A DNA stretch of 53,847 nt from Rhodococcus maanshanensis NBRC 100610 (GCF_001894865.1 NZ_BCXA01000001.1:1-53847), one strand, 5' to 3'; positions 19,701-28,582 are shown, counted from the stretch's first letter. A program made the numbers and translations. The notes: generated by a model from the sequence alone, not told the origin.

Positions 19701-22220
19701 GCTGACGCGGCCGTCGTGCAGCCACTGCGCGAGTAGGCCCGCGACGATCGGGACCTGGGTCTCCATCCGCTGCTGCGCGACGAAGATCCGGTAGACGGCC
19801 TCCTCGAGCTCCAGCGTGCGCTCGAGGTCGTTGACGTCGTAGTGACGCAGCGATCGGGAGAGCTTGGCGCGGAAGGAGTCCGGCATCCCGTGGACGTCCA
19901 CGTCGAGTGACTGCAGGAACGAGTGGAAGTGCTCGCGCGGGCTGTGCACCCGCTCGACGGTGTCCTCCTCGTCGACGGTCGGCCGGTTGCGCGAGAGCTC
20001 GCACAGGTCCGCGAACGTGGTCAGCAGGTTCAGCTCGGCGGCGACGAGCGTGTTGTCGGACTCGGGGAGCGACTCGCGCAGGGCGAGGTACTCGGCCAGC
20101 AGCGCGCGCGAGCGGGCGGCGTCGACGTCGAATCCGGTGATCATCGCGCTCAGCGCGTCGAGCCGCGCCAGCGCCTCGGTGAGGTCGTCGCGGTCGTGGG
20201 CCTCGGGGGCGACGAACTCGACCCGCGGGGCCTGGGTGGTCACCGTCTCCTCGGCGACCTGATCGACGCGCAGCAGCGGCGCGCCCGCGTCCACCTGGGC
20301 GTTGACCACGGCCAGCACCTCGCGGACGGTGCCGGCGTATGGAGCCCGGATCGCGGTCTCCATCTTCATCGCCTCGAGGACCACGAGGGTGTCGCCTGCC
20401 TCCACCTCGTCGCCGACGGCGACCGGGAGGGCGACCACCACGGCGGGCGAGGGGGCGCGCACGACGCCCGCCTCGTCCTGGCTGATCTGGTGGCTGATGC
20501 CGTCGACCTCGACGAGGTGATGGGCGGGGCCGGTCACCGAGACGATGTGGAACCGGCGGCCGCCGACCACGATCCGGCTCTCGAACTCGCTGAGCCGGTC
20601 GACGTCGACCTCGATCTCGCCGCTGTCGCCGTCGATCCGGTAGCGGTGCGGTCCGATCTGACCGACCACGAGCTGGTAGGCCTGGCCCTGGTAGCTGAGT
20701 TCGACGGGTCGTCCGACGTTGTGCTTGGCGCGCGGCCTGCCGCCGCGGGCGGCGGCGAGGAACGCGCCGCGCTCGTGGGCCTCCTCGGCGTCGTACACGC
20801 CGACGGCGGTGGCCAGCAGCGCCACGGCGGCGGCGGGCGTCGGGCCGTTCGCGGTGCCCGCGCCGGTGCGGTCGAGCCATCCGGTGTCCGCGCTGGCGGT
20901 GATCACCTCCTCGCGGTCCAGCAGGTCCAGCAGGAACGACTTGGTGGTGGTGCCGCCGTCCAGGACGACGGTGGTCTCACGCAGCGCGGTGCGCAGCCGG
21001 GCGAGGGCCTCGGACCGGTCCCGGCCCCAGGCGATGACCTTGGCGACCATGGAGTCGTAGTCGGGCGGGATGACATCGCCCTGGGCGATGCCGGTGTCCA
21101 CGCGCAGTCCGGAGCCGAGCGGGAACTTGAGCAGGCGCACGGTGCCGGGTGCAGGGGCGAACCCGTTGTCGGCGTCCTCGGCGTTGAGCCGGGCCTCGAC
21201 TGCGTGGCCGAACTCGGGCGGGCAGTCACCGACGAGCGGGTCGCCGCCTGCCACCTGGATCTGCAGCTTGACCAGGTCGATGCCGGTGGTGGCCTCGGTG
21301 ATCGGGTGCTCGACCTGCAGCCGGGTGTTGACCTCGAGGAAGGTGAAGACCTGCTGGGAGGGCTGGTACAGGTACTCGACGGTGGCGGCGCCGCAGTAGC
21401 CGGCCGCGCGCACCAGGTCCGCGGAGACGCCGCGCAGGTGGTCGGCCTGCTCCTTGCTCAGCAGGGGAGAGGCCGACTCCTCGATGACCTTCTGGTTCTT
21501 GCGCTGGATGGAGCAGTCCCGCACGCCGGGGGCCCAGACGTTGCCGTGCGCGTCGGCGATGACCTGCACCTCGACGTGGCGGGCCTCGGTGACCAGGCGC
21601 TCGATGAACACGACGGGGTCGCCGAAGGACCGCTCCGCCTCGCCCTGGGTGCGCTCGAGGGCGAGCTCGAGCTCGTCCTCGGCGAAGACCTTGCGGATGC
21701 CACGGCCGCCGCCGCCGGAGCGGGCCTTGATGATCAGCGGGTAGCCGATGGCCTGCGCGTGCCTGCGGGCGTCGGCGCGGGTCTCGACGGGGCCGCCGGA
21801 CCACGGCGCGACCGGGACGCCGACCTTCTCGGCGAGCAGCTTGGCCTCGACCTTGTCGCCGAGCAGACGCATGGCGTCGGCGGAGGGGCCGATGAAGGTG
21901 ATGCCGAGGCGGGCGCAGAGGTCTGCGAAGGCCGGGTCCTCGGCGACGAAGCCCCAGCCGACCCAGACGGCGTCGGCCCTGGCCTCGATCAGGGCGCGCT
22001 CGAGCTCGGCGTGATCGAGGTAGGGGGTTGCGGCCGTGGTGGACGGCCGCAGGGTGACGCCCTCGTCCGCCTGCCGGACGAACATCGCCCGACGCTCGGC
22101 CTCCGTGTGCAGCGCGATCGTCGTGATGCCGTACGGGTGCTCGGCATTGAGCTCGCGCACTGCCCGGATCAGGCGTACCGCCGCCTCACCCCGATTGACC
22201 ACCGCTACACGTTTGAACAT
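16734..22220 (-). CDS. Single-chain multidomain acyl-CoA carboxylase (BC-BCCP-CT)
   Basis: About 1828 residues holding all activities of a biotin-dependent acyl-CoA carboxylase. The biotin carboxylase domain (about 1-450) has the ATP-grasp loop KARSGGGGRGIRK and EVNTRLQVEHP. A mid-chain biotinyl domain has EAMKMETA with biotinylated Lys619. A central region (about 700-1230) and a carboxyltransferase half (about 1240-1800, with SGTENMDW near 1386, GGEINVIVAGINVG and DAHLGGNAV) follow. The order resembles eukaryotic acetyl-CoA carboxylase. Similar one-chain enzymes are reported in actinobacteria and make malonyl-CoA or carboxylate longer acyl-CoAs; the substrate here is unproven. Start ATG 22220 follows GGTGGGCGAGG. 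Confidence 0.93.
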   Translation of the reverse strand: MFKRVAVVNRGEAAVRLIRAVRELNAEHPYGITTIALHTEAERRAMFVRQADEGVTLRPSTTAATPYLDHAELERALIEARADAVWVGWGFVAEDPAFADLCARLGITFIGPSADAMRLLGDKVEAKLLAEKVGVPVAPWSGGPVETRADARRHAQAIGYPLIIKARSGGGGRGIRKVFAEDELELALERTQGEAERSFGDPVVFIERLVTEARHVEVQVIADAHGNVWAPGVRDCSIQRKNQKVIEESASPLLSKEQADHLRGVSADLVRAAGYCGAATVEYLYQPSQQVFTFLEVNTRLQVEHPITEATTGIDLVKLQIQVAGGDPLVGDCPPEFGHAVEARLNAEDADNGFAPAPGTVRLLKFPLGSGLRVDTGIAQGDVIPPDYDSMVAKVIAWGRDRSEALARLRTALRETTVVLDGGTTTKSFLLDLLDREEVITASADTGWLDRTGAGTANGPTPAAAVALLATAVGVYDAEEAHERGAFLAAARGGRPRAKHNVGRPVELSYQGQAYQLVVGQIGPHRYRIDGDSGEIEVDVDRLSEFESRIVVGGRRFHIVSVTGPAHHLVEVDGISHQISQDEAGVVRAPSPAVVVALPVAVGDEVEAGDTLVVLEAMKMETAIRAPYAGTVREVLAVVNAQVDAGAPLLRVDQVAEETVTTQAPRVEFVAPEAHDRDDLTEALARLDALSAMITGFDVDAARSRALLAEYLALRESLPESDNTLVAAELNLLTTFADLCELSRNRPTVDEEDTVERVHSPREHFHSFLQSLDVDVHGMPDSFRAKLSRSLRHYDVNDLERTLELEEAVYRIFVAQQRMETQVPIVAGLLAQWLHDGRVSTDSYPALAEVLDRLVLATQLRYPVVGDVARNLQFRIFDEPAIRKAREQVYDGVRGSLQYLAERPGAIDRAERIDALVDTPEPLVGLLADPLSLPGDLLEVVTRQYYKIRGLHDVKALDGHGLPCVTGTFELSGEQLSLVSVAAERARLDEALAAVDAAVGPAPVNQVIDLYLVWPDAPADGDALAESLRTVLREHGAAASWRRITVTVATPGDITAQRVVTFRPAAEPDSGLVEDKIIRDMHPLTAQRLNMWRLKNFDGTRLPAPADTYLYRLVAKENQTDERLIAMAQVRDLTLQLDADGEIAAAPAIERAVVACLDGIRRVQAERGSKRIENNRVVLYVWPKFEVSADRIARIAQHVAPLTVGAGLEQLTIIGRLQETPNEAPRQVAVRFSYRSGAGLQVAVTEPPTEPLKPLDAYTQKVQRSKARGTVYPYELIPALSAGGTFVEYDLDESGVLVPVDRPHGRNSAGIIVGLVTTPTQRHPEGMTRVALFGDPTKALGTVAEAECSRVVAAIDMAERLGVPVEWFALSSGATISMESGTENMDWVSRGLRRIITFTQNGGEINVIVAGINVGAQPYWNAEATMLMHTKGILVMTPDSAMVLTGKQSLDYSGGVSAEDNFGIGGYDRVMGPNGQAQYWAPNLTAAIGVLFTHYEHSYLAAGERFPRKAESTDPIDRDVRTFPHVHPSSEFTTVGEIFSAETNPDRKKPFDIRTVMRSVVDQDHAVLERWADMADADTSVVFDAHLGGNAVTVIGIESRAIARKGWFPTDGPDQWTSGTLFPRSSKKTARAINAASGNRPVVVLANLSGFDGSPESLRNLQLEYGAEIGRAIVNFDGPIVFVVVSRYHGGAFVVFSGALNENMEVLAVEGSFASVLGGAPAAAVVFTRDVNARTAADPAVRDLEARLAETEDNAERTRLRVELAAERSAVRSSKLGEVAAEFEAIHNIERAREVGSVDAIVPAAELRPYIAAAVERGMARTLSSLEG

Positions 22221-22615
22221 CCTCGCCCACCGTTTCTCGAATATGTGTGTCGACTGCGCCGCGCCCACGCGACCGTCCGCCGTCCCGAACCCCATGAGGA
22301 GTGCCGAAGCGGTGTGCAGTCCGGACCGGTTGGCCTGGGACATGCCCGACCGAGTGCGGTTGGGACCCGAAACCTCGTGTGGAAACGAAGTCGAGGCGCG
22401 AGCGAATTCGATCCGGTCACGCGTAATCCTCGCCCGGCCTGGCGTCCCAAGTCGACCCTGCCGGTACGCAAGCATGCAGTATTTCCCCGACATTGTCATG
22501 TCGCGTCCGTCGCCGCCGATGGATCGATCAATGTCGTTGCAGTGCAGCGAGATTCGATTCGGCTTCGATGGGGTCCGGAGGGCGAATCGGTACTACCAAC
22601 CGGTAATAAGATTGA

Positions 22616-22672
22616 TACTGGCGAGTAGGTATAACGCGTACTCGCGAGTAGGAAATCATTTACTCGCGAGTA
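22616..22672. promoter_or_regulatory. Three phased TACTCGCGAGTA-like operators
   Basis: TACTCGCGAGTA occurs perfectly at 22639-22650 and 22661-22672, and with one changed base (TACTGGCGAGTA) at 22616-22627. Start-to-start distances of 23 and 22 bp place the sites two helical turns apart on one DNA face. The form is typical of TetR-family operators; the regulator is not adjacent and is unknown. Confidence 0.65.
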
Positions 22673-22907
22673 GGGTTACCGGCAGGCGAAGTTTCCATAT
22701 TGAGAAAGATGCTGTTACGGCGAGTATCGATTCCCTGGCGAGAACACATGATCTTGATATCTGCAGGTGAATGGATTGTGGCCCCGCGTGCCAAATCAAG
22801 TTGATCTTGGCGGGCGTCCGGCAGGCCCTGGACCTGGACATTTGCTCAAGTGGAATCCGATTTCCGAATGATGTAGAACGGGTCTCAAGCGCTACTGGTT
22901 CGTGATC

Positions 22908-22932
22908 TTTCTCACAGAATAACTGTGAGAAA
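22908..22932. promoter_or_regulatory. Inverted repeat upstream of the WS/DGAT gene
   Basis: Perfect 10-bp arms TTTCTCACAG (22908-22917) / CTGTGAGAAA (22923-22932) with a 5-bp spacer, 88 bp upstream of the WS/DGAT start. The AT-rich arms and promoter position favour an operator over a terminator. Confidence 0.5.
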
Positions 22933-23020
22933 TCGACACACCTGGAACGCCGGAATGACAGGTCCCCGGGGGACCGGATCCGCACGGTTCCGGGCACGGG
23001 ATTTCAGGAAAGAGGCGTCA

Positions 23021-24439
23021 ATGCTGCTGCCGATGTCACCCACCGACTCGATGTTCTTGCTGGGCGAGTCCCGAGAGCATCCGATGCACGTCGGGGGTCT
23101 GGCGCTGTTCACGCCGCCGGAGGGTGCGGGGGCGCGGGACGTGCGGGCGATGCTCGACGCGGCCTTCGCCAGGGGCGAGGTGTCGCCGTTGCTGCGCAAG
23201 CGGGCGCGGCGATCGGTGACCTCGCTCGGTCAGTGGGGCTGGGAGACCGACTCCGAGATCGACCTCGGCCACCACGTCAGCCACGAGGCGCTCCCGGCGC
23301 CAGGCGGGGTCACGGAGTTGCTCGAACTGGTGTCCCGCCTGCACGGCGGGCTGCTCGACCGCAGCCGCCCGCTGTGGGAGATGCACCTGATCGAGGGCCT
23401 CGAGGACGGCCGGTTCGCGGTGTACACGAAGATCCACCACGCCCTTGCTGACGGCGTGTCCGCGATGAAACTGCTGCGCAGCGCGCTCAGCGAGGATCCG
23501 GAGGCCCGCGAGATGCCCGCCCCGTGGGAGCCACTGGTGCGGGAGCGTCCCGCGCTCACGCTCGTCCCGGACGTGTCCGAGGGGGCCGTGGTCGAGCCCT
23601 CCAGGAGTGGCCCCCTCGACCTGGCGTCGGCGGTCCTGCGCGTCGCGCGTGGCGCCGTCGGCGAGGCCGTCGGCCTCCTGCCCGCGCTTGCGGGCACGGT
23701 CGACCGGGCCAGGAACGACCGCGGCGGTTCGCTCTCCTTCGCCGCGCCCAGCAGCATCTTCAACGTGCAGATCGGGGGTGCTCGGCGGTTCGCGGCGCAG
23801 TCATGGCCGATCGAGCGGCTGCGGCTGGTCGCGAAATGCGGCGACGCCACCATCAACGACGTGGTGCTGGCGATGTGCGCGGGCGCGCTGCGCGCCTACA
23901 TGGACGAACTCGACGCGCTGCCCGCCGACCCGCTGATCGCGATGGTGCCGGTCTCGTTGCGGCGTGAACAGCCGGAGGCCAAGGCGGGCAACGAGATCGG
24001 GCTGCTCATGTGCAATCTCGCCACGCACCTCGACGATCCGGCGGCCCGGCTCGACACGGTGCGCACCGCCATGCGCGAGGGGAAGGACTCGATGCGCACC
24101 ATGAGCACGGCGCAGGTCCTGGCCACCAGCGCGCTCGGTGTCGCCCCGTTGGCGCTCGGCATGTTCGGCCTCGGCGGGCCGATCCGCCCCGCGAACGTGA
24201 TGGTCTCCAATGTGCCCGGTCCCGGGACACCCCTGTACTGGAACGGCGCTCGGTTGAGCGCGCTCTACCCGCTGTCGATCCCGGTCGACGGGCAGGCCCT
24301 GAACATCACCTGCACCAGCACCGACGACGAGATCGCGTTCGGGTTGACCGGCTGCCGCCGCAGTGTGCCGCCGTTGCAGCCACTACTCGGATATCTCGAC
24401 GACGAGCTCGCCGCGCTCGAGCGAGCCGTCGGTTTGTGA
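23021..24439 (+). CDS. Wax ester synthase / diacylglycerol acyltransferase (WS/DGAT)
   Basis: 472-residue acyltransferase that joins an acyl-CoA to diacylglycerol or a fatty alcohol, forming storage triacylglycerol or wax esters at the membrane/lipid-droplet surface. The catalytic motif HHALADG lies near residue 138. PLWEMHLIEGL before it and NVMVSNVPGP near 390 are further family landmarks. ATG 23021 is chosen over upstream in-frame starts because the family begins close to LLPMSPTDSMFLLGE and GGAAAGAGG precedes it. Divergence from the carboxylase suggests coordinated lipid synthesis. Confidence 0.93.
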   Translation: MLLPMSPTDSMFLLGESREHPMHVGGLALFTPPEGAGARDVRAMLDAAFARGEVSPLLRKRARRSVTSLGQWGWETDSEIDLGHHVSHEALPAPGGVTELLELVSRLHGGLLDRSRPLWEMHLIEGLEDGRFAVYTKIHHALADGVSAMKLLRSALSEDPEAREMPAPWEPLVRERPALTLVPDVSEGAVVEPSRSGPLDLASAVLRVARGAVGEAVGLLPALAGTVDRARNDRGGSLSFAAPSSIFNVQIGGARRFAAQSWPIERLRLVAKCGDATINDVVLAMCAGALRAYMDELDALPADPLIAMVPVSLRREQPEAKAGNEIGLLMCNLATHLDDPAARLDTVRTAMREGKDSMRTMSTAQVLATSALGVAPLALGMFGLGGPIRPANVMVSNVPGPGTPLYWNGARLSALYPLSIPVDGQALNITCTSTDDEIAFGLTGCRRSVPPLQPLLGYLDDELAALERAVGL

Positions 24440-24464
24440 AACCGCAGAGGGAAAGGACGATGCA

Positions 24465-24665
24465 ATGCAGCTCACCGCACATGACCAGTCCCTGTTTCCA
24501 GATGATCCCGCGCCACACCGGGTCCGCTCTGCCGTGGCCATCGCGATGGGGTCGGCCGTTCCCGCCACGGCGTCGGCCGTCCTGGTGACCGGGTCCGGCA
24601 CCACCGGTGTGCTGACCGGAGCCTTCACCATCGCCTGCGTGGCGGTGGCGGCCCTGATCATCTAG
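24465..24665 (+). CDS. Small membrane protein downstream of WS/DGAT
   Basis: 66 residues. A short polar N-terminus is followed by two hydrophobic stretches ([19 protein letters not shown] and [17 protein letters not shown]), so it probably spans the membrane twice or forms a hairpin. It begins 25 nt after the WS/DGAT stop with AGAGGGAAAGG just upstream, so co-transcription is likely. I do not recognise a family. Confidence 0.55.
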   Translation: MQLTAHDQSLFPDDPAPHRVRSAVAIAMGSAVPATASAVLVTGSGTTGVLTGAFTIACVAVAALII

Positions 24666-24672
24666 GCCCGGC

Positions 24673-25098
24673 TCACTCGATCGGCCCGGCCAGCATCCAC
24701 CGGTGACCGAAAGGGTCCACCAGGGTGGCCCCGCGATGGCCGTTCTCGGTCGCCGGCTCGCGTTCGACGGTCGCGCCCGTCGCCCGCGCCCGCTCCAGGA
24801 TGGCGTCGGTGTCGGTGACCGGCAGCATGAGGCTCACCCCGGAACGGCCGGGGGCGGGCGCGGTGAAGCCGATCTCCGGGAACTCGTCGGCCAGATACAG
24901 CGTGCCGTCGCCGATCGCCAGCTCGCAGTGCCCGACCCGGCCGTCGGGCATCATCACCGGCTCGCCGTCGACGCGGGCGCCGAAGGCCTCGGCGTACCAC
25001 TCGATCGCGCGGCGGGCGTCGGGCACGGACAGGTAGGGCAGGGCAGCGGGCCGCGGCACCACGGTCCGCTGCAGGTCGGGGTCGCGGGGATCGGTCAT
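24673..25098 (-). CDS. VOC (glyoxalase/bleomycin-resistance fold) family protein
   Basis: 141 residues with the paired beta-alpha-beta-beta-beta pattern of PhnB-like VOC proteins. It starts around [21 protein letters not shown], with [20 protein letters not shown] in the middle and [12 protein letters not shown] at the end. It may bind a metal and act on a small molecule or give resistance; no specific reaction can be assigned. ATG 25098 is chosen because GAGGAGCC precedes it. It converges on the small membrane-protein gene with 7 nt between stops. Confidence 0.85.
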   Translation of the reverse strand: MTDPRDPDLQRTVVPRPAALPYLSVPDARRAIEWYAEAFGARVDGEPVMMPDGRVGHCELAIGDGTLYLADEFPEIGFTAPAPGRSGVSLMLPVTDTDAILERARATGATVEREPATENGHRGATLVDPFGHRWMLAGPIE

Positions 25099-25191
25099 TT
25101 CGGCTCCTCGGTGGGTAGGCGGCGTCCACCACCATGGTGGTCCCATCGGCGCGGTCATCGGACCGCATTTGTTCCACTACGCTGGTGCCTT

Positions 25192-26121
25192 GTGCTGTCC
25201 GCTGTTCCTCGCCCGGTGATCGTCCGGGCACCGTCGAAGGTCAATCTGCACCTCGGCGTCGGTGACCTGCGCGAAGACGGCTATCACGAGCTCACCTCGG
25301 TCTTCCAGGCGCTCTCGCTGCACGACGACGTCGAGGTCAGCGACGCCGACGAGCTCTCGGTCGCGGTGCACGGCGAGAGCGCGCGGGTGGTGCCGACCGA
25401 CCGGCGCAACCTGGTCTGGCAGGCGGCCGAGCTGCTCGCCGAGCGGGCGGGCCGGGACCCCGCGGTCGCGATCACGATCGCGAAGGGCATCCCGGTCGCG
25501 GGTGGCATGGCGGGCGGCAGCGCCGACGCCGCGGCGACGCTGGTCGCCCTCGACGAGCTCTGGGAGCTCGGCCTCGAGCGCGTCGATCTGGACGAGTACG
25601 CGGCCCGGCTCGGCAGCGACGTGCCGTTCTCGCTGCGCGGCGGCACCGCGATCGGTACCGGTCGCGGGGAGAAGCTGCTGCCGGTGCTGTCCCGCAACAC
25701 CTTTCACTGGGTTCTCGCGCTCGCCAAGGGCGGGCTGCGGACCCCGGACGTGTTCCGCGAGCTGGACTGGCTGCGGGCCGAGGGCGCCCCGCCCCGGCTC
25801 GGGGACCCCGACGAGCTGATGCACGCGCTGGCCGTCGGCGATCCCCATCAGCTCGCGCCCCTGCTCGGCAACGACCTGCAGCCCGCGGCGCTGTCCCTCA
25901 AGCCGGAGCTGCGCCGGACCCTGCGGGCCGGCACCGCCGCGGGTGCCCTGGCCGGCATCGTCTCTGGCTCGGGGCCCACCTGTGCCTTTCTCTGCGCGGA
26001 CGCCGACGCGGCCGTGGCGGTCAGCGCGGAACTGGCGGGCGCGGGCGTCTGCCGGACCGTGCGAACAGCCCACGGACCGGTGCCCGGTGCCCGCGTGATC
26101 GACGACAAGACGGAGCGCTGA
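25192..26121 (+). CDS. ispE: 4-diphosphocytidyl-2-C-methyl-D-erythritol kinase
   Basis: 309-residue GHMP kinase of the non-mevalonate (MEP) isoprenoid pathway that phosphorylates CDP-ME. It shows [11 protein letters not shown] at the N-terminus, the ATP loop [17 protein letters not shown] near residue 100 and the C-terminal [12 protein letters not shown] 25192 is the start nearest the conserved N-terminus. It overlaps the ABC-F gene by one base (TGATG). In mycobacteria it follows ksgA directly; here 17 kb intervene. Confidence 0.95.
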   Translation: MLSAVPRPVIVRAPSKVNLHLGVGDLREDGYHELTSVFQALSLHDDVEVSDADELSVAVHGESARVVPTDRRNLVWQAAELLAERAGRDPAVAITIAKGIPVAGGMAGGSADAAATLVALDELWELGLERVDLDEYAARLGSDVPFSLRGGTAIGTGRGEKLLPVLSRNTFHWVLALAKGGLRTPDVFRELDWLRAEGAPPRLGDPDELMHALAVGDPHQLAPLLGNDLQPAALSLKPELRRTLRAGTAAGALAGIVSGSGPTCAFLCADADAAVAVSAELAGAGVCRTVRTAHGPVPGARVIDDKTER

Positions 26122-27893
26122 TGGCGAATCTGATCAATCTGGAGCAGGTCTCGAAGTCGTTCGGGATCAAACCGCTGCTCGACTCGGTGTCGCTCGGCGT
26201 CCAGGAGGGCGAGCGGATCGGTGTCGTCGGCCTCAACGGCGGCGGCAAGACCACCATGCTCGAGGTGCTCGCAGGCCTCGAGCCGCCGGACTCCGGCAGG
26301 GTGAGCCGGGTTGGCGGACTGCGGATGGCCGTGGTCACCCAGCGCGGCGTGCTGCCCGCGGGCTCGACCGTCGCGGACGTGGTGCTGGCCCCGCTCGGGG
26401 TCGCCGAGCACGAGTGGGCTGGCGACGCGCGGATCCGATCGATCCTCGCGGGCATCGGCGTCGACTCGGTCGGCCTGGAAGCGAAGGTCGACGGGCTGTC
26501 CGGCGGCGAGCGGCGCCGCGTCGCGCTCGCGGCCGCGCTGGTCCAGGACCTCGACCTGCTGGTGCTCGACGAGCCGACCAACCATCTCGACGTCGAGGGC
26601 GTGCAGTGGCTGGCCGAGCATCTCGTCGGCAGGCGCAGTGCCCTGGTCGTGGTGACCCACGACCGGTGGTTCCTCGACACCGTCGCCACCCGCACCTGGG
26701 AGGTCGTCGGCGGCAATGTCGAGACCTACGAGGGCGGCTACGGCGACTGGATCTTCGCCAGGGCCGAGCGGGCCCGGCAGGCGGACGCGGCCGAGGACCG
26801 GCGCCGGAACCTGGCCCGGAAGGAACTGGCCTGGCTGCGCCGTGGCCCGCCGGCCCGGACCTCCAAGCCGCGCTACCGGATCGAGGCGGCCGAGGCGCTC
26901 ATCGCCGACGTGCCGCCGCCGCGCGACAACGTCGCGCTGGCCTCGTTCGCGCAGCGTCGGCTCGGCAAGGTCGTCATCGAGCTCGAGAACGCCACCATCT
27001 CGACCCCCGACGGTCGGGAGCTCGTGCACGACCTGACGTGGCGGCTTGCCCCTGGCGAACGCATCGGCCTTGTCGGCGTCAACGGCTCCGGCAAGACCAC
27101 GCTGCTGCGTACCCTTGCCGGCGAGATCGCGCCGTCGACGGGCAAGCGCATCGAGGGCAAGACGGTCAAGATCGGTTGGCTCCGACAGGAACTCGACGAT
27201 CTCCCGACCGACATGCGGGTGCTCGAGGCGGTCAAGGACGTCGCCGAGCGGATCGTGCTGGGAGACCGTGAGGTCTCGGCCGGTCAGCTCGCCGAGCGGC
27301 TGGGCTTCACCCCGGCCCGTCAACGGACCCCGGTTGGCGACCTGTCCGGCGGCGAGCGCCGCAGGCTGCAGCTCACCCGTGTGCTGATGTCGGAGCCGAA
27401 CGTGCTCTTGCTCGACGAGCCGACGAACGACCTGGACATCGACACCCTCCAGCAGCTCGAGGACATCCTCGACGGCTGGGCGGGGACGATGGTCGTGATC
27501 AGTCACGACCGGTTCCTGATCGAACGGCTCTGCGACTCCACCTGGGCGCTGTTCGGCGACGGCAAGCTCACCAACCTGCCCGGCGGCATCGCGGAGTACC
27601 TGCGTCGGCGCGAGCAGGTCGTGGCGATCGCGGCTCCTGGGCCCGCGCCGGTGACGACGCCGACCACGGCGCGCGACGGCGCGGCCGACCGGGCCGCCCG
27701 CAAGGAACTGAGCAAGCTGGAGCGTCAGGTCAGCAAGCTCGACGAGCGGGAGACCACGCTGCACGCGGCGCTGGTCGAGGCCGCCACGGACCCGCAGCGG
27801 TTGCAGTCGCTCGACGCGGAGCTGCGGCAGGTGCTGGCCGACAAGGAGGCCGCGGAGGAGCGCTGGATGGAGTTGGCCGCCGAGCTGGAATGA
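26121..27893 (+). CDS. ABC-F family ATPase (Uup/EttA-like ribosome-associated)
   Basis: 590 residues with two soluble ABC domains and no membrane helices. Walker A motifs are GLNGGGKTT and GVNGSGKTT, LSGGERRR occurs twice, and Walker B segments end LDEPTNHLD and LDEPTNDLD. A charged C-terminal coiled coil (about 520-590) resembles Uup. ABC-F proteins act on ribosomes to relieve stalled or antibiotic-bound translation. It is translationally coupled to ispE. It could be a housekeeping factor; nothing points to a specific antibiotic. Confidence 0.92.
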   Translation: MANLINLEQVSKSFGIKPLLDSVSLGVQEGERIGVVGLNGGGKTTMLEVLAGLEPPDSGRVSRVGGLRMAVVTQRGVLPAGSTVADVVLAPLGVAEHEWAGDARIRSILAGIGVDSVGLEAKVDGLSGGERRRVALAAALVQDLDLLVLDEPTNHLDVEGVQWLAEHLVGRRSALVVVTHDRWFLDTVATRTWEVVGGNVETYEGGYGDWIFARAERARQADAAEDRRRNLARKELAWLRRGPPARTSKPRYRIEAAEALIADVPPPRDNVALASFAQRRLGKVVIELENATISTPDGRELVHDLTWRLAPGERIGLVGVNGSGKTTLLRTLAGEIAPSTGKRIEGKTVKIGWLRQELDDLPTDMRVLEAVKDVAERIVLGDREVSAGQLAERLGFTPARQRTPVGDLSGGERRRLQLTRVLMSEPNVLLLDEPTNDLDIDTLQQLEDILDGWAGTMVVISHDRFLIERLCDSTWALFGDGKLTNLPGGIAEYLRRREQVVAIAAPGPAPVTTPTTARDGAADRAARKELSKLERQVSKLDERETTLHAALVEAATDPQRLQSLDAELRQVLADKEAAEERWMELAAELE

Positions 27894-27994
27894 ACCGGGG
27901 CTCACCCATTCCGGTCTCCTCGCCGAGCGAAGGCGACTAGTCTGCGATGCAGGTCAGTATCTGTGCATGAGTCCCGTCATGGAAGGCGTGCATC

Positions 27995-28483
27995 ATGGAT
28001 CTGGAGGCCGTCGCCGAGATCTGCCGACTCAAATACCGGTACACCCGCGCGCTGGACACGAAGGATTGGGCCACGTTCCGCGACACCCTGTTGCCCGACG
28101 CGACGGCGACCTACGGCGAGCATCTCCGGTTCGAGGATCGCGATGCGCTGGTCTCCTTCATGGAGATCACGCTCGCCCCGCACGTGCTGACCGAGCACCT
28201 GACCGGGCAGCCCGAGATCGAGGTGGACGGTGACACCGCGTCCGGGGTCTGGGTGCTCTCGGACACGGTGATCATCCCGGAGGACGGGATGCTGCTGCGC
28301 GGTGCGGCGTTCTATCACGACCGGTACGCCAGGGGCGCGGACGGACGATGGCGCATCTCGCACACGGGCTACGAGCGCACCTACGAGGTGGTCATCTCCC
28401 TCGCCGACATCCCGAGCTTCCAGGTCACCTCGAGCCGGTGGGCGCTCTCGGTGACCCCGTCCGCCACCCAGGCCACCGCCTGA
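27995..28483 (+). CDS. SnoaL-like / NTF2-fold protein
   Basis: 162 residues of the SnoaL_4 type: N-terminal helix with LKYRYTRALDTKDWATFRDTLLPDA, a central beta-sheet (GVWVLSDTVIIPEDGML) and RGAAFYHDRYARGADGRWRI. Members act as isomerases, hydratases or dehydratases on small hydrophobic molecules, or as ligand-binding proteins. The specific role is unknown. Confidence 0.82.
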   Translation: MDLEAVAEICRLKYRYTRALDTKDWATFRDTLLPDATATYGEHLRFEDRDALVSFMEITLAPHVLTEHLTGQPEIEVDGDTASGVWVLSDTVIIPEDGMLLRGAAFYHDRYARGADGRWRISHTGYERTYEVVISLADIPSFQVTSSRWALSVTPSATQATA

Positions 28484-28490
28484 CGGAGGC

Positions 28491-28563
28491 CCGCGGGTCG
28501 AATCGTGCTCGGAGCGAGGACCTCTCGGTCGGTGGTGTGTCCTCGCGGTGCGCGGACCCGCGG
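28491..28563 (+). terminator. Nested hairpin downstream of the SnoaL-like gene
   Basis: Outer arms 28491-28499 / 28555-28563 (CCGCGGGTC) enclose a second stem 28514-28521 / 28539-28546 (GCGAGGAC). It ends 20 bp before the next start and probably terminates the upstream transcript. Confidence 0.45.
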
Positions 28564-28582
28564 TCGGGCCTAGGGTTCTAGC

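Larger units (their letters stand above)
22221..23020. promoter_or_regulatory. 800-bp divergent control region between carboxylase and WS/DGAT genes
   Basis: No convincing gene is seen. From about 22550 the stretch is clearly more AT-rich than its neighbours. It contains three phased TACTCGCGAGTA-like palindromes (22616-22672) and a perfect 10-bp inverted repeat close to the WS/DGAT start (22908-22932). Promoters for both lipid genes must lie here. Confidence 0.6.

Noticed and set aside
19923-22628. A 901-codon open frame antisense to the carboxylase biotin-carboxylase half
   Set aside because: Low-complexity Gly/Val/Asp composition mirrors the third-position GC bias of the real gene; no start signal or domain.
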